Shown one piece after another: positions 45,827 to 56,510 of a DNA stretch of 64,000 nucleotides; the stretch's first letter is position 1, and every line of letters starts with the position of its first letter. The stretch is from the NCBI GenBank assembly GCA_019454045.1, contig SKCR01001811.1, positions 60,338-124,337 on the forward strand. Reading direction: 5' to 3'. The notes beneath the pieces were generated by a model. The model had not been told where the DNA came from, ran no database searches, and was given only the letters and a program-made list of their open reading frames with translations. Source of the stretch: Zanthoxylum bungeanum (lineage: Eukaryota > Streptophyta > Magnoliopsida > Sapindales > Rutaceae). Position numbers and translations under genes: made by a program.

Positions 45827-47498
45827 TGATGAGTGGTAAATCTATCACTATTTCCCACTCATTTAACCTAATATTTGGTATAGTTTCTTGAGTTTTGTGA
45901 AAATTTTGATGTGTTTTGTGTTATTTTGTAGATAAATAAAGTTTCAGGACATTTTGGAGGTGATTTGGACCAAAACAGTGAAAATTGAAAAAATGACATT
46001 TTTGTAATTTTGGGCGCGTCGCGACGTGCAAGCCCTTGGCGTCGCGACGCCTAACGTGCACCGGGTCATGCTTATGTGCGCCGGGTCAACGTGTCAGAAT
46101 TTGAAAAGTTTGACTTTGCTAACGTGCGTCGTGCCACGTGTCACCATCATAGAAGATCTGCTAACTTGCGACGTGCCACGTGTCATCATCCTACGGTGCC
46201 GACAATCATCATCTACGCTAAAATGAATCTGCCACGTGTCAAAATCTCAGCGAATCATGCTAACATGCACCTGGACACGTGTCGCCATCACATGTTGGTG
46301 ACATCAAAAAGTCAACTGCCGACATAACAGTGCCACGTGTCACGATCTCGCGAAGCCAAGCAACACGTGTCGAAGATTAACGCGCGTCGCGACGCTGACC
46401 TGGCGTCGCGACGCCAAGACCCCACTGATGCCTATAAATTCAGCTCGATGTTTCAGTTTCAGTTGTACCATTCTCTCTCATTTCTTTGATGTAAATAGGG
46501 AGTTTCTCTCTCTGGTTTCTTTAATTTAAGTTTTGTAATTAAATTTTAATTACGTTTTGTAATAATAGTAATTTACTTTCTTTATTTTTACAGTTTTTAC
46601 TATTTACCATGAGGAGGTAACTTCCCCCTTCTAGGGTGAAAGGTAATTCTTTTACTATTGCTATTTAGATTAATCTCCCTTTAATATAATATATAAATTA
46701 TTTAAAATTTGACTTAAAATTTTATTTTATGTCTTTTAAGGTTTTACCAGCCCTAGCTATGAGTTGTAACTAAGTTAGTTATCTAGGGTTGTGATGAAAT
46801 CTAATATCACCAGTTTATAAGGGGTTAGATTATAGTTTGGGTAATATAAAGATTTATTTATTGAGTCTTAATCTTAATTCTTTTTATTAACTGGCCACTA
46901 ATAAAATTGACTAGGTAAACTTAAAATGAACTAGACATAGGGATTTTAAGTTTAAGACCTTAGACTCAATACCCCATGATCTTCCTTGAGGATAGATAAC
47001 CCTTTAATAGATTTCCTTACAGGATAGGAATATACCTGTCGGGCGGGGGTAGCCAAATTTGAACTTAATCTTAATGAATCTAGGTAATTTGGTTGACATA
47101 GACATATGGTTCAATTGGATTATACTAGGTATTTGTAATTGACCATCAGAATAGGCTTTTACATAATTTAGTGTTCCAGGTTAATAAATCAATATATTAC
47201 CCAACTTTAAGATAACCAATTCATTTTAAAATGATATTAGAAGAAATCACAACCCTATGTAGTTTTTAATATTGAATTTTCTTAAAACCTATTTTCGAAT
47301 AATTTTATTTACTTGTTTTTTTTTTTAAATTTAGAATCGTCACCATTTCAAATCAACCAAACAACCTGTTAGATACTAGTAATCATTTGACCTCATAAAA
47401 TTAATAGCTTAGGTATTAAGTACTCGTGGGATTGATACTTTTTATACTACTTGAACGATATGTACGCTTGCGTTATACGTGTGTGTTTACGCCGGTCA
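45827..47498 (+). repeat. A2 3' LTR
   Basis: 1672 bases. It matches the 5' LTR but lacks roughly 370 bases, including the minisatellite, at about 46710. It carries six CACGTG sites, two perfect GGCGTCGCGACGCC palindromes (46038-46051 and 46402-46415) and TATAAAT at 46433-46439. Confidence 0.92.
46135..46369 (+). promoter_or_regulatory. Six-fold G-box/ABRE array, A2 3' LTR
   Basis: CACGTG starts at 46135, 46177, 46233, 46276, 46334 and 46364, each as CACGTGTC, which contains the ABRE core ACGTGTC. The TATA box follows 64 bases later. It is the best-preserved array of the window. Confidence 0.7.
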
Positions 47499-47503
47499 GT
47501 AGT

Positions 47504-49924
47504 CGATCATGTTCATTGGAAACAAATCATCACTAGACTTAGTAGTATTTTGTAGAGCCAAAAAGATAGGGTCTGAAACAAGTTTCAGGAAGATTTAGTA
47601 CGTTTAGAGACATGGATGATGTAGCTTGAAGATAGATAGGATGAGTGAATATTCTAATCAAGGCAGTGAACATACGCCCACTTCTTAAGTTAGAACCCAT
47701 TAAAGAAAAGGACCAATAAAGAAGAGGAAATGATAAGTTAGATATATAGCGAGATGATTAGACAATTAAATTGATAAGCTCAAGTGAAGTATAGAGAGGA
47801 AGCACATAATATAATAGTTTCAAGCTACAATAAGTCGAGCTAAGTCTGGAAGTCGCCATAGAATTAATGAACCCTTGAAGAAGTAAAGACTTAAAAGTAC
47901 GAAGAGATCATGGAGAACGCTTCTTGGGAATATAGTGATCCATTTATAACGGGTCTAATGGATTTGAGAAGAAGGACTAGGAAAAGAGTAGTACATGAAC
48001 CAAAGATTAGTTGGTGATATCCTGAGTAGTTGAAGTAGATAGAGTTTTCAGGAAAGTAAAGAAGTAAGGAGTTTAAGAAACTGAGACATGGAAGAAAATT
48101 TTATAGCAGAACAAGTCTTCTAAGAAAGTATAGCAGTACTCAAAGAAAGCAAATAGTAACTTCAGAGAGTTAAGCAACAGAAATTAACAGGAAGAAGTAA
48201 AAAGACAGTACAAGGAAGTTGTTAGGGTGCATGACTCTAGAAGGATTTTACGGAAGACATGGAGTGATTAATTATTGAAAATAATCAGGAGTTAGGTTGG
48301 AAAAGGAAAGCCAGACAAGTCTTAGCAATAGTACCCTAGTATAGGAAGAGACATCATACATTTATATACGATAATCCTAGACTCCTATACGAGGAATATG
48401 TGCCACTTGATTATCATAAGCACAAAATCCTCAAGATAAGTTCCCACCCTCCCAACCCTCGTTAGACCACAATAGAAGATATGGACCATGAAGAATGTCT
48501 TAAGGTAGTCCCGGAAGATAGAAAATGTTTAGCGAGAAAAGAAGAAATTGGATGAAGCAATAAAGAGATGAAGTATTTGTTAAAATGTGACAATAATGGA
48601 GGAGAATAGCGTTAAACATGAATAGGAACATGTGAGAGGTAATATGATTCGGATAGGGAGCCAAAGATGTAGATCACAGAAGATTCAGGCATAGAACAGA
48701 GCACGAGGGAATACAGAAAAGCCAGTAAGTAAAAGGTTTAGAAGTAAAACTACCAAGGTGCAACAATGGTAGGAGAATTTACCCAATTAGCAAAGACAGA
48801 AGTACCCAGCCCTAGTCTAAGATGACCAAACCACTATGGGTTTTGGATGGTTTTAGCTGCGGGTATGGGTGGTTTGGTAGATTCGTATCAAAGTATGGAG
48901 ACGAATAGATAAATTTTTGCGAATATGTAATTGGCATAGAGAATAAATTCTTGAGCTACAGAATATTGACAAGTATATAAGTAACGACCTTTGAAAGCAA
49001 AGTACGAAAGAGTATGAACTTTAACCAGAACCAAGTCGCTAACATCGATATGAACAGCAGAGAATACGTTTAATTACCAAGTGCACCCACTTGAGCTTGA
49101 ATTTTAACCATTCGAAAGGGACCACTAGGAAATTACCCAGAAGTAACATTTTGAGTACAAACGGCGTCGGTAGACAATATCAGTAAGTTAGAAAACCCCA
49201 AGCCCCCATAGAAAAGCATAAATTTTGGAACTTGAAGAGAGAAACTTATAAACAGTCGAAGGTTGCAAGAAGAATATAAAAAGTTAATAGCAAAGTGATG
49301 AGAAATAATATTAAGATAAGTTGGACAAGTGGAGCAAAGGAATACTTAGTACAAGTATGGAGACATCATAATCTTTAGTAAGATTCAAGGGTACCCACTA
49401 CTAAGAACTTGATCGAGTTAAGTGATTGTGGAGCATAAGTAAAGATCTAGAAGAAAGAGATTTCCTAGAAATAGGGAATATTGAGCACAACTAAAGGTCC
49501 AGAAATACGGTATATAAATATACCCAAAAAAGATCTTATGAAACAAGAACAACGTAATACTTCTCAGTAAAGAACCTAATGGGATATTCAATAAAGCCAC
49601 AAACTATCAAGTAGCTTACCCAAGCAAGACAAGAGGTAGGATTCATGTGTTTAAAGATAGAGAATATCAATCCCTATCAGTTAAGTGGTAAATATTAAGT
49701 CACGTAGAGATTTTCGTTGTTAAGTTAAATAGAATCTCTGATGACATAGTATAGTTCCAGCAAAATAAGCACATAGAAGGTCGTCGGGAAGTGGTATTTT
49801 AGTGAGTGAGATTAAGGTGATGTGCATATAGTCAATTTAAGTGGGTAGCTTATAAGGAACCTATTATCCCGAGATCTATGATAAGAACCCAAGATTAAAG
49901 AGCATTCGAGGACTAACCATATTT
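47504..49924 (+). mobile_element. G1 internal region, right part
   Basis: It continues G1 after the A2 duplication. About 2.4 kb, again purine-rich on this strand, with no domain or long frame recognised. It may be a non-coding (non-autonomous) gypsy interior or a very old pol. Confidence 0.55.
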
Positions 49925-49934
49925 AAGGGGGGAG
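49925..49934 (+). promoter_or_regulatory. G1 polypurine tract
   Basis: AAGGGGGGAG lies four bases before the LTR start. Confidence 0.75.
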
Positions 49935-49938
49935 TATT

Positions 49939-52444
49939 TGTAACGACCGGAGGTCCCTACTACTATTGACTCCTTGACTGTAGTAATGTTACACCGCGGG
50001 ACGAGTGTTATGTAATATAATTTATGTTCGAGCATATATACATTCACATAATGACTTTATGGATGAACAGTAAATTCTTCGAAATTCGATGCAGGATTAT
50101 ATGATGTTCTGCTAAGAATATCCTATAGTATTTGGGCCATAACTTTCTCATACGAACACTGATTTTTATGAATTATATATCGTTAGAAATATGAGATCGA
50201 GGCCTACAACTTTCAAGTTAAATATTATTTTAAATTTGGATTCGAAATAGGTCAAAAACGCAAGATAACATTTGGATAAATAGTGATTTGGGACCCAAAT
50301 GGAAAAATCTCAAACATTCTCCATTATTCTACACTTTTCCACATAATTCTTAATATCAATTAAGTCCTACTATATTAAGAGGGCTACTATTCAATGTTTC
50401 AAAAATTTGGAAACAAAAGAAAGAAGAGAGAAACGTGGGGGAGATGGGAAAAATAGAAGAAATAAGAGAAAATAAAAAGAAAAAGATGAGGAAGAATGGA
50501 AAAAACAATTCCTCAAGAGCTTGAAGGAAGAAGAGCAAGTATTGAAGATTTGAAGGGTGAATGGAAATCAAGCAAAACAAGGTAATAATTGATCTTGACC
50601 CAAATTGGTATGTATTGAATCTTGGTGTTTTGATGATTGTTATGTGATGATGATTTGAAAATGATGATGGTTGAGTGATTGTTATGCTAAGAGAATAATG
50701 ATTGTTTTGATTCCCCAACTAGCCAAATTTGGGTATGAAATTAAAATAAAGGTCTTAGTATTGATTTAAGTTGATGGAAGAATGATATTGATGGAGATAT
50801 ATAATGTTTAATTTAAGGTAATTGCTTGTGAAATGGTTAGGGGGAAAGGTGGAGCAAATTAGGTATTAGAGAATGAAGATTAAAGCATGAATCTGGCCTT
50901 GTGGCGCGACCCAAAAAGCCCCGTGTCGCGACATGATATGGGAAAATTATCCAGGAATGCTTCTGGTGTAAGACGCGTCAAGACGCGAAAGGCTCACCTC
51001 TGGACGATGCGTGTCGCGACGCGCCCTACCTTACATCACGACGCATGGGTAAATATTTGCCCAATTCAGTTTTATACCATCTCAGTTTCACCCGAACACG
51101 TTAGAGGCTACCCTATAAGTTCTGTATCAACTCGTATGTTCATAATACATCATGATATATGTACGATGCCTTCAGAGTGATAATGTTTACTTGAATAAGC
51201 CAATTTCAATCTGATTATGTAATACGTTTCTTGGTCTATTTCTAAACCAGTTATCCGATGATAAATCATCGCAGGTATAAGAAGTTTCGCTAGCAAAGTG
51301 AAGGAAGTCTATTGGAACTCTAACATAGTGAGTGGACACTCTTTTTTTAAACTGACTTTTATTTTGTTATTTTTATTTCAGGCTTATATTTTTACGCTTT
51401 AGGGCGTTAGAAGATTTTTTTTACAGTCATTTCATGCAAAGTTATGTTCGAGAAAAGAAATGTCCTTCAGAAAATGTTTTGTATAGTTTTGAGAATCAAT
51501 GTATGATTTTATGTTTTTCAATGCATGGGGAAAAAGTCCACCTCAGTAAGCAACTTGTACAGACATAGAATTGACAGACAGAGAACATATGCACATGTAG
51601 AGGATTGGGGGGATGGCGATGCGTAATGCCTCAGATCCTGGAATATGGCTAAGGGGACGGCGGTACGTAACGCCCCAAGACCACTAGTTTCATAGACAGT
51701 AGTGGCATGCTTTGGGGGACAGCGATACGTAATGCCCCAAAGTCATGGATTTGCACTGTTGGCTCCAGTTAGGCGCATTTGGGACGGCGATACGTAACGC
51801 CCTTATACGTCAAAGTTTTCAGATACAGAGCAATTTACAGTTGTCAGATTTTCAGTAAACAGTTTTTAGAAAATCAGAGATCAGAAATAGTTTTCAGAAA
51901 CCAAACTTTCAAAAGAAGATTTTAGAAAGAGAAGTTTTACTAAAGTGGTTTCAAGCAAAGTTTTTAGAAAGAAAGTTTTCCTATATGTTATTTCGTTGAA
52001 ATCTTGGTTTTAGAACCAAATGATTTTATTTCAGTATTTTCATTTTTCGTCCACTCACTTTGATCGAATAACGATCTAACCCCCCCTCCTAGTTTTCTCT
52101 GGTTGCAGGTATTCTTGGAGGACAATCTTGGGAGGACGGATATTGATGTAGTCACTTGGGTATGGAGTCCATCAGTCCAAGTCAGAGAGAGAGTGAGAGA
52201 GTCCAGTTAGAGTCAAATGAAAGTTATGTAGTAGTCTTGTGTTTTAAGATAGACATTGTTAAAGTGTATTATTAAGATTTCATTTACAGATATTTAGTTT
52301 GTATGCCATGTTTTTCTTGGGCTACGGTCCCATACTAATAAAGAAAGGAATATTAGTGTATGTTCATTATTAGAGAGTCTGAGGCTTATATGGTTAGTAC
52401 GGTCTATCCCTACCGATAACATCTCCTGAATCGGGGATGTTACA
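49939..52444 (+). repeat. G1 3' LTR
   Basis: About 2.5 kb, from TGTAACGACCGGAGG to GGGGATGTTACA, the usual TGTAAC/GTTACA gypsy termini. The second half matches 35633-36512. It contains GCGTCGCGACGC-like motifs (50983-51020) and four repeats at 51609-51805. The next bases, GTATATGGCGG, are the interior of a LOG reading frame. Confidence 0.87.
51609..51805 (+). repeat. Four-unit repeat in the G1 3' LTR
   Basis: Units resembling GGGACGGCGATACGTAACGC start near 51609, 51654, 51716 and 51780. Each carries a self-complementary TACGTA-type core in some units. It is missing from the 5' LTR remnant. Confidence 0.7.
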
Positions 52445-52961
52445 GTATATGGCGGAGGTAATCTTGGACTGATGGGGTATGTTTCAAAGGTCGTACGTGA
52501 AGGTGGCAGTCAAGTTTTTGTGATCATCCCAAAACTTTGGTAGAAGCAAATCTTATCAAAAAATCAAACGGAAAGGAATGCATTATTTCAGGTATATCCG
52601 AAAGACGTTTTGAAATAATGAATCGTGTTGATGCTTTTATTGCTTTACCATAAGGCCTGGGCGCGATGGAGGAAATATTCACAATGATATATTAGGCGAA
52701 TTTGCACATTCATCAGAAACCTATTGGAATATTTAATGTCAATGGATTTTTTGATTTTCTTTTTGTGTTTCTTGAAGATGCCAAAAGAAATGGGTTTCTT
52801 TCAAAACCCGTAAAATATTTCTTCCTCACTGCCAAAACAACCAATAATTTAATTGACCAACTCTTATCCTTTGAACCAAATATAAGATCCGTTCCAAGTT
52901 GAACTTGTCTGATAATGAACGTGGAAAAAAGCGTAGAATAAATCTAGATCTTAATCTGTAG
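52445..52961 (+). pseudogene. LOG-like: LOG cytokinin-activating enzyme, third copy (A3), truncated
   Basis: The frame begins in mid-gene at VYGGGNLGLMG, because G1 inserted there. The amino third is not in the window. It is clearly more diverged than the A1 and A2 copies: the signature reads P-stop-GLGAMEE near 52650, and several frameshifts and stops follow. A 66-codon piece stays open (HIHQKPIGIFNVNGFFDFL, 52702-52902). The last residues, RGKKRRINLDLNL then stop, repeat the basic cluster and EAR-like end of the other two copies. It is followed by the same hairpin and purine tract, so it is part of a related element. Confidence 0.88.
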
Positions 52962-53027
52962 TTTTCTTTTTAGATGTAGAATTCCACGCTAACTAGGTAT
53001 TGTCTTCTAAACTCTTCTTCTTCTTTT

Positions 53028-53049
53028 GAGACATTGGGGACAATGTCTC
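53028..53049 (+). other. Hairpin after LOG (A3)
   Basis: GAGACATTG (53028-53036) pairs perfectly with CAATGTCTC (53041-53049) over a GGGA loop, the longest stem of the four copies. TAGGTTTGGGGGAGGG follows. Confidence 0.6.
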
Positions 53050-53494
53050 AATTAGGTTTGGGGGAGGGAATAGTTGATTAGTTTCTTATTTTTATTTGCC
53101 TTTGTGATGTTTTTTTTTATTAAAAAAATTAATAAAAATAATTAAGAAATAATTTTTTTTTTTTTTTATGTTTTTTACTTTACTAACCAAGTAGAATTGT
53201 GTTTGAGATAGTTGTGTAAAGAGTTTCCGCACCTGAGACCTATCTCAGCCTAATTCGTAACAAGTTAATTTTTGTTTATTTCCTTTTCAATTATTTAAAT
53301 TCGTGAATTCTCCATAATATTGACTAAATTTGATCTTTATATGCTCATTTGACAGGTATTATCAACATACATGGTAACATACGAACATGAGTTGTAAGTG
53401 AAAGTTTGTAATATTCAGTGCTCTAATTATTGGAGAAGCACCTGAAAGCGATGGAATAAAAAATAAATGTGTATATAAATAATTAACCATGCTT

Positions 53495-53643
53495 TTACTT
53501 AGTAACCAGATGTCTTGCCTCATTAAGCATTGGTTGTTCGTGTCAAATGGTAAAAGCCTGAGTTAATAATAATAAAGTTTCTACTTAGTAACTAAACGTC
53601 TTGCCCAGTAAGCAGTGACTGTTCACGTCAAACGGTAGAGCTT
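53495..53643 (+). repeat. Direct duplication in the A3 3' region
   Basis: A block of about 62 bases beginning TACTTAGTAACCAGATGTCT near 53495 recurs near 53583 as TACTTAGTAACTAAACGTCT. It is not seen in A1 or A2, which duplicate a different block. Confidence 0.65.
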
Positions 53644-53773
53644 TTAACATATGAGATCTGAGCAATTAAGTCCATATGGGTGTCTTAACACCTAGTGCCC
53701 TAAAGCCAACTGTTTTGGGAGTCATTGGCCCAAAGCTCGCTAGAAGGATTAAAGATGTTATTATTAAAAAAAA

Positions 53774-54046
53774 GGTAATGCTATGATACCCAAGGGTATC
53801 AAATACCCTTGGGTTCAAAGTTGCATGTTCAATGCTAATTTGAGCATTGAACATGCAACTTCTACTAATAAACATGCAATTGATTTCATGTTTTAAAAAA
53901 TTTCATGTTTTAAAAAATTTCATATTTATTGATAAAAGTTGCATATTTAATGCTCAAATTTGCATGTTCAATACTCAAAGTTGCATTGAACATGCAACTT
54001 TGATACCCAAGTGTATGTGATACCCTTGGGTATCATAGACATGCCC
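53774..54046. mobile_element. MITE-like element in A3
   Basis: About 273 bases. The ends form an inverted repeat of about 28 bases: GGTAATGCTATGATACCCAA on the left and, reversed, GGGCATGTCTATGATACCCA on the right. Inner pairs of TTGCATGTTCAATGCT in both orientations add more inverted structure. TTAAAAAA flanks both sides, consistent with an 8-9 bp duplication (hAT or Mutator type). There is no ORF. Confidence 0.75.
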
Positions 54047-54344
54047 TTAAAAAATGTACAAAAAATTTCCATTGTAAAAAATGTGTAAATTCTGATATAA
54101 TTTTAGGACAAAAATATTACTATATTTTTCAACTACACTTATGAATATTGTGGGAATAATGAATTGATTAATACCTTGTTGGTTTTTTAAGGAGAATGGT
54201 AAAAATAAACGAAGAATTTACTTATTTGATAATTTAGAAAGGAAGAAAACAACTATAAACTTGGATAAGAATTTCACTTGTTTAGTTACTAACTTATTTA
54301 TCTTGTTTTTTTGTGATTGAATGTACATTTTATTGACGTTTTTT

Positions 54345-54460
54345 GGTATCGTCGCTGTAAACAGTCACGAGACTATAACTCGTCCACTAGGGACACCTAG
54401 GGGTTTCAAGGCTTATTGCATACGTTAAGTGCAACCGTGATCCCTACGAAAGTGGCTTAG
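54345..54460 (+). other. Conserved 3' non-coding block, A3 copy
   Basis: Contains CTAGGGACACCTAGGGG and GTGATCCCTACGAAAGTGGC-type sequence shared with A1, A2 and A4. It sits just before the PPT region. Confidence 0.7.
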
Positions 54461-54542
54461 GATAATTTATTTTAAAGTTGTTTATTTCATTTTGTTTTGT
54501 TTATTTTGCTCAAGGACTAGCAAAATGTTAGATTTGGGGGTG

Positions 54543-54987
54543 TGATGAGCGGAAAATATATCAATATTTACCGTCCCTTTTACTTAATATTTTATATAGT
54601 TTCTCGAGTTTTATAAACGTTTTGATGTGTTTGTGTTTATTTTCTAGATAAATAAAATATCGGGACTCACTAGAATCAATTCAGGGCTAAAACGATGAAA
54701 TTTGGACCAAAATGGCAAAATTAGAATTTTACAAGGCGCGTCGCGATGCTCAAAATGCGTCGCGACATCGGGCCAATAATGGAGCCTGCTGACACTTGTC
54801 ATCACTATTGCACGCGTCGCGATGCTCAACCTTTAACGCGTCGCGACACCGACCCAATAATTTTATACACACAGGATTCTTTCGAATTCTTGAGAAAACC
54901 AGACAATTTGATTATCTCATCAAATCAAAGATTCCAACTTTGCGAAGCTTGTTTAAGTCCATAAATGGACTTCTTAAGCTTACATAC
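54543..54987 (+). repeat. A3 LTR, first part
   Basis: It opens TGATGAGCGGAAAATATATC and follows A2's LTR start for about 200 bases with many substitutions. Four TCGCGA-containing GCGTCGCGA(T/C) motifs lie at 54736-54850. It is interrupted by A4 at 54988. The 60542-60858 fragment could be its other end, but the middle is missing. Confidence 0.65.
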
Positions 54988-56306
54988 TGATTACGCCCAA
55001 AAATAACTTGCGGTTATCGCAGTATACCTGGGGTGTCGATTCCTCAGAGAGATGGTTACATGAACTAATTTACTCAAATAAAAACATTAACACTAACTTA
55101 AATAAAGATAAGATTGAATTGATAATATAAAGTAAAAATTAATAAAAAAATGTAAAGATATCAGCAGAGATAAACAGCAAAGCATCAAGAATCTCTCTTG
55201 TATCAAACTCCTATATTTAGTTATTAATTCATGTTATTACTCAGTTGAGGGTTTCACATCCCAAACCAACAACCGGAAGATATTCAACTCTACGCATATC
55301 AAATTCTAAGCTAATTAAAGATTATTTTCTCTATGTTAACATCACACAAAAGTCATCTTTATGAGCTATCTAACGTCGACAATATACCATCAGAAAATAC
55401 TGCAGTAGAAGACCAACATGCAAAATAACTTTACCAGTCATAGCTGAGTTCGCAAACCACATATAGAAGAAGCATGACTAGATCTATATGGGATTTGACA
55501 AAACATTGTCTCTGGGCTAATAAATCAAAGGATAATAAAGAATAACAAAAATTAATTATATTAAACGTTAAAGGTACTTAAGAAATCAAAAACATAAATA
55601 TAAGAAATTTAAAACAAGAGTTCATCCCTAACTTTGCCTAGAAGATTAGTTCTCCATAAAAGAATTAAAGATAGCCTGGGATTGGAGAGACATATCTTTT
55701 TGAATTATCACAGCTCCGCGTCTTCTTCTCTGCTTGCACACTTATCTGGCTCTCCTCCAAATATTTTGCTTCTATTTTTGCGTGAACTGCGCCCAGCCTC
55801 ACGTATGGAGCTTTTTATTTTTTTTTCACGTAACAACTTTTGTGTTGCTTTTTATATACATGTAAAATTGAAAACCCTAGCTTAAGTGGATATTCGGCCC
55901 CACTTGTGTTTCCTCTTAATTTGCCTTCATGCCACCTTTAGTATTATAAGCAAAATTAGAAGGCAATTTTGTAGGGGCCCACATGCTCTCTTTTCTTTTC
56001 TTTCAAAGTCACGCCACATTTGTCATTCTTCTTCTTTTGTAACTTGGCAACTTGGGCCCACATCAAAGCTATACCACAATTTCAAACTCCATGCTTTCTT
56101 TAATTGATGGTCAACGCGACTCCTTGTTTATTCGGTCAAATATTGCATGTGATGCATCTGTTAGGCTCCGAAACATGTTCCACTGCTCAATTCTCTTTCA
56201 TTCATTGCTCCTAATAACAAAACACAAAATGAACTCTAATTAAGATTAAATATATGATAACAAATCGAGTTAGCAATGTTCTAAGTACACTTTCATGCAC
56301 TTATCA
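54988..56306 (-). repeat. A4 3' LTR
   Basis: About 1.32 kb. The minus strand starts TGATAAGTGCATG (56306) and ends GGGCGTAATCA (54988). TATATAAA lies at 55851-55858 on the minus strand. The sequence is unrelated to the A1 and A2 LTRs apart from the terminal TGAT. The PPT (CTGGTTGGGGGTTG, minus) abuts it at 56307-56320. Confidence 0.72.
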
Positions 56307-56388
56307 CAACCCCCAACCAGCTTATTGCTAGTCCCTAGCAATTCAAGCGAAAAATAAAATAAGAACTAAATAAATAAATAAAACTATA

Positions 56389-56510
56389 TAAGCCACTTTC
56401 GTAGGGATCACGATTGCATTTAGCGTATGCAACAAGCCTTTAAACCCCTAGGTGTCCCTAGTGGACCAGTTATAGTCTTGTGACGGCTTACAGCAACGAT
56501 ACCCACAAAC
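56389..56510 (-). other. Conserved 3' non-coding block, A4 copy
   Basis: Aligns with A1 7770-7891 over its full length with only about ten differences by eye. The CTAGG-TGTC-CCTAG inverted repeat is exact. The flanking sequence and the LTR are different. Confidence 0.75.

Larger units (their letters stand above)
38165..47498 (+). mobile_element. A2: Athila-type LTR retrotransposon carrying ORF X and LOG
   Basis: This 9.33-kb element is bounded by TGATGAG...GGTCA, with a perfect 5-bp duplication GTAGT (38160-38164, 47499-47503). The order is 5' LTR, tRNA-Asp PBS, gag, protease fused in frame to the integrase tail, ORF X, LOG, hairpin and purine tract, conserved 3' block, PPT, and 3' LTR. RT, RNase H and the integrase core are deleted, so it is non-autonomous. 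By eye the LTRs differ at about 14 of the first 275 bases, a moderately recent insertion. Confidence 0.93.
52445..54987 (+). mobile_element. A3: 3' end of a divergent LOG-bearing Athila-type element
   Basis: It holds the truncated LOG, hairpin (53028-53049) with purine tract, duplicated non-coding blocks, a nested MITE (53774-54046), the conserved block (54345-54460), PPT GTTAGATTTGGGGGTG-like at 54528-54542, and the first 445 bases of an LTR (from 54543, TGATGAGCGG). It is cut on the left by G1 and on the right by A4. Confidence 0.8.

Noticed and set aside
50356..50718. 120-codon minus-strand frame in the G1 LTR
   Set aside because: It covers a GA-rich LTR stretch, is low complexity, and has no counterpart in the other G1 LTR.
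55634..56243. Frames of 63-83 codons in the A4 LTR
   Set aside because: They are on the opposite strand to the element, inside the LTR, with no motif and no conservation to test.
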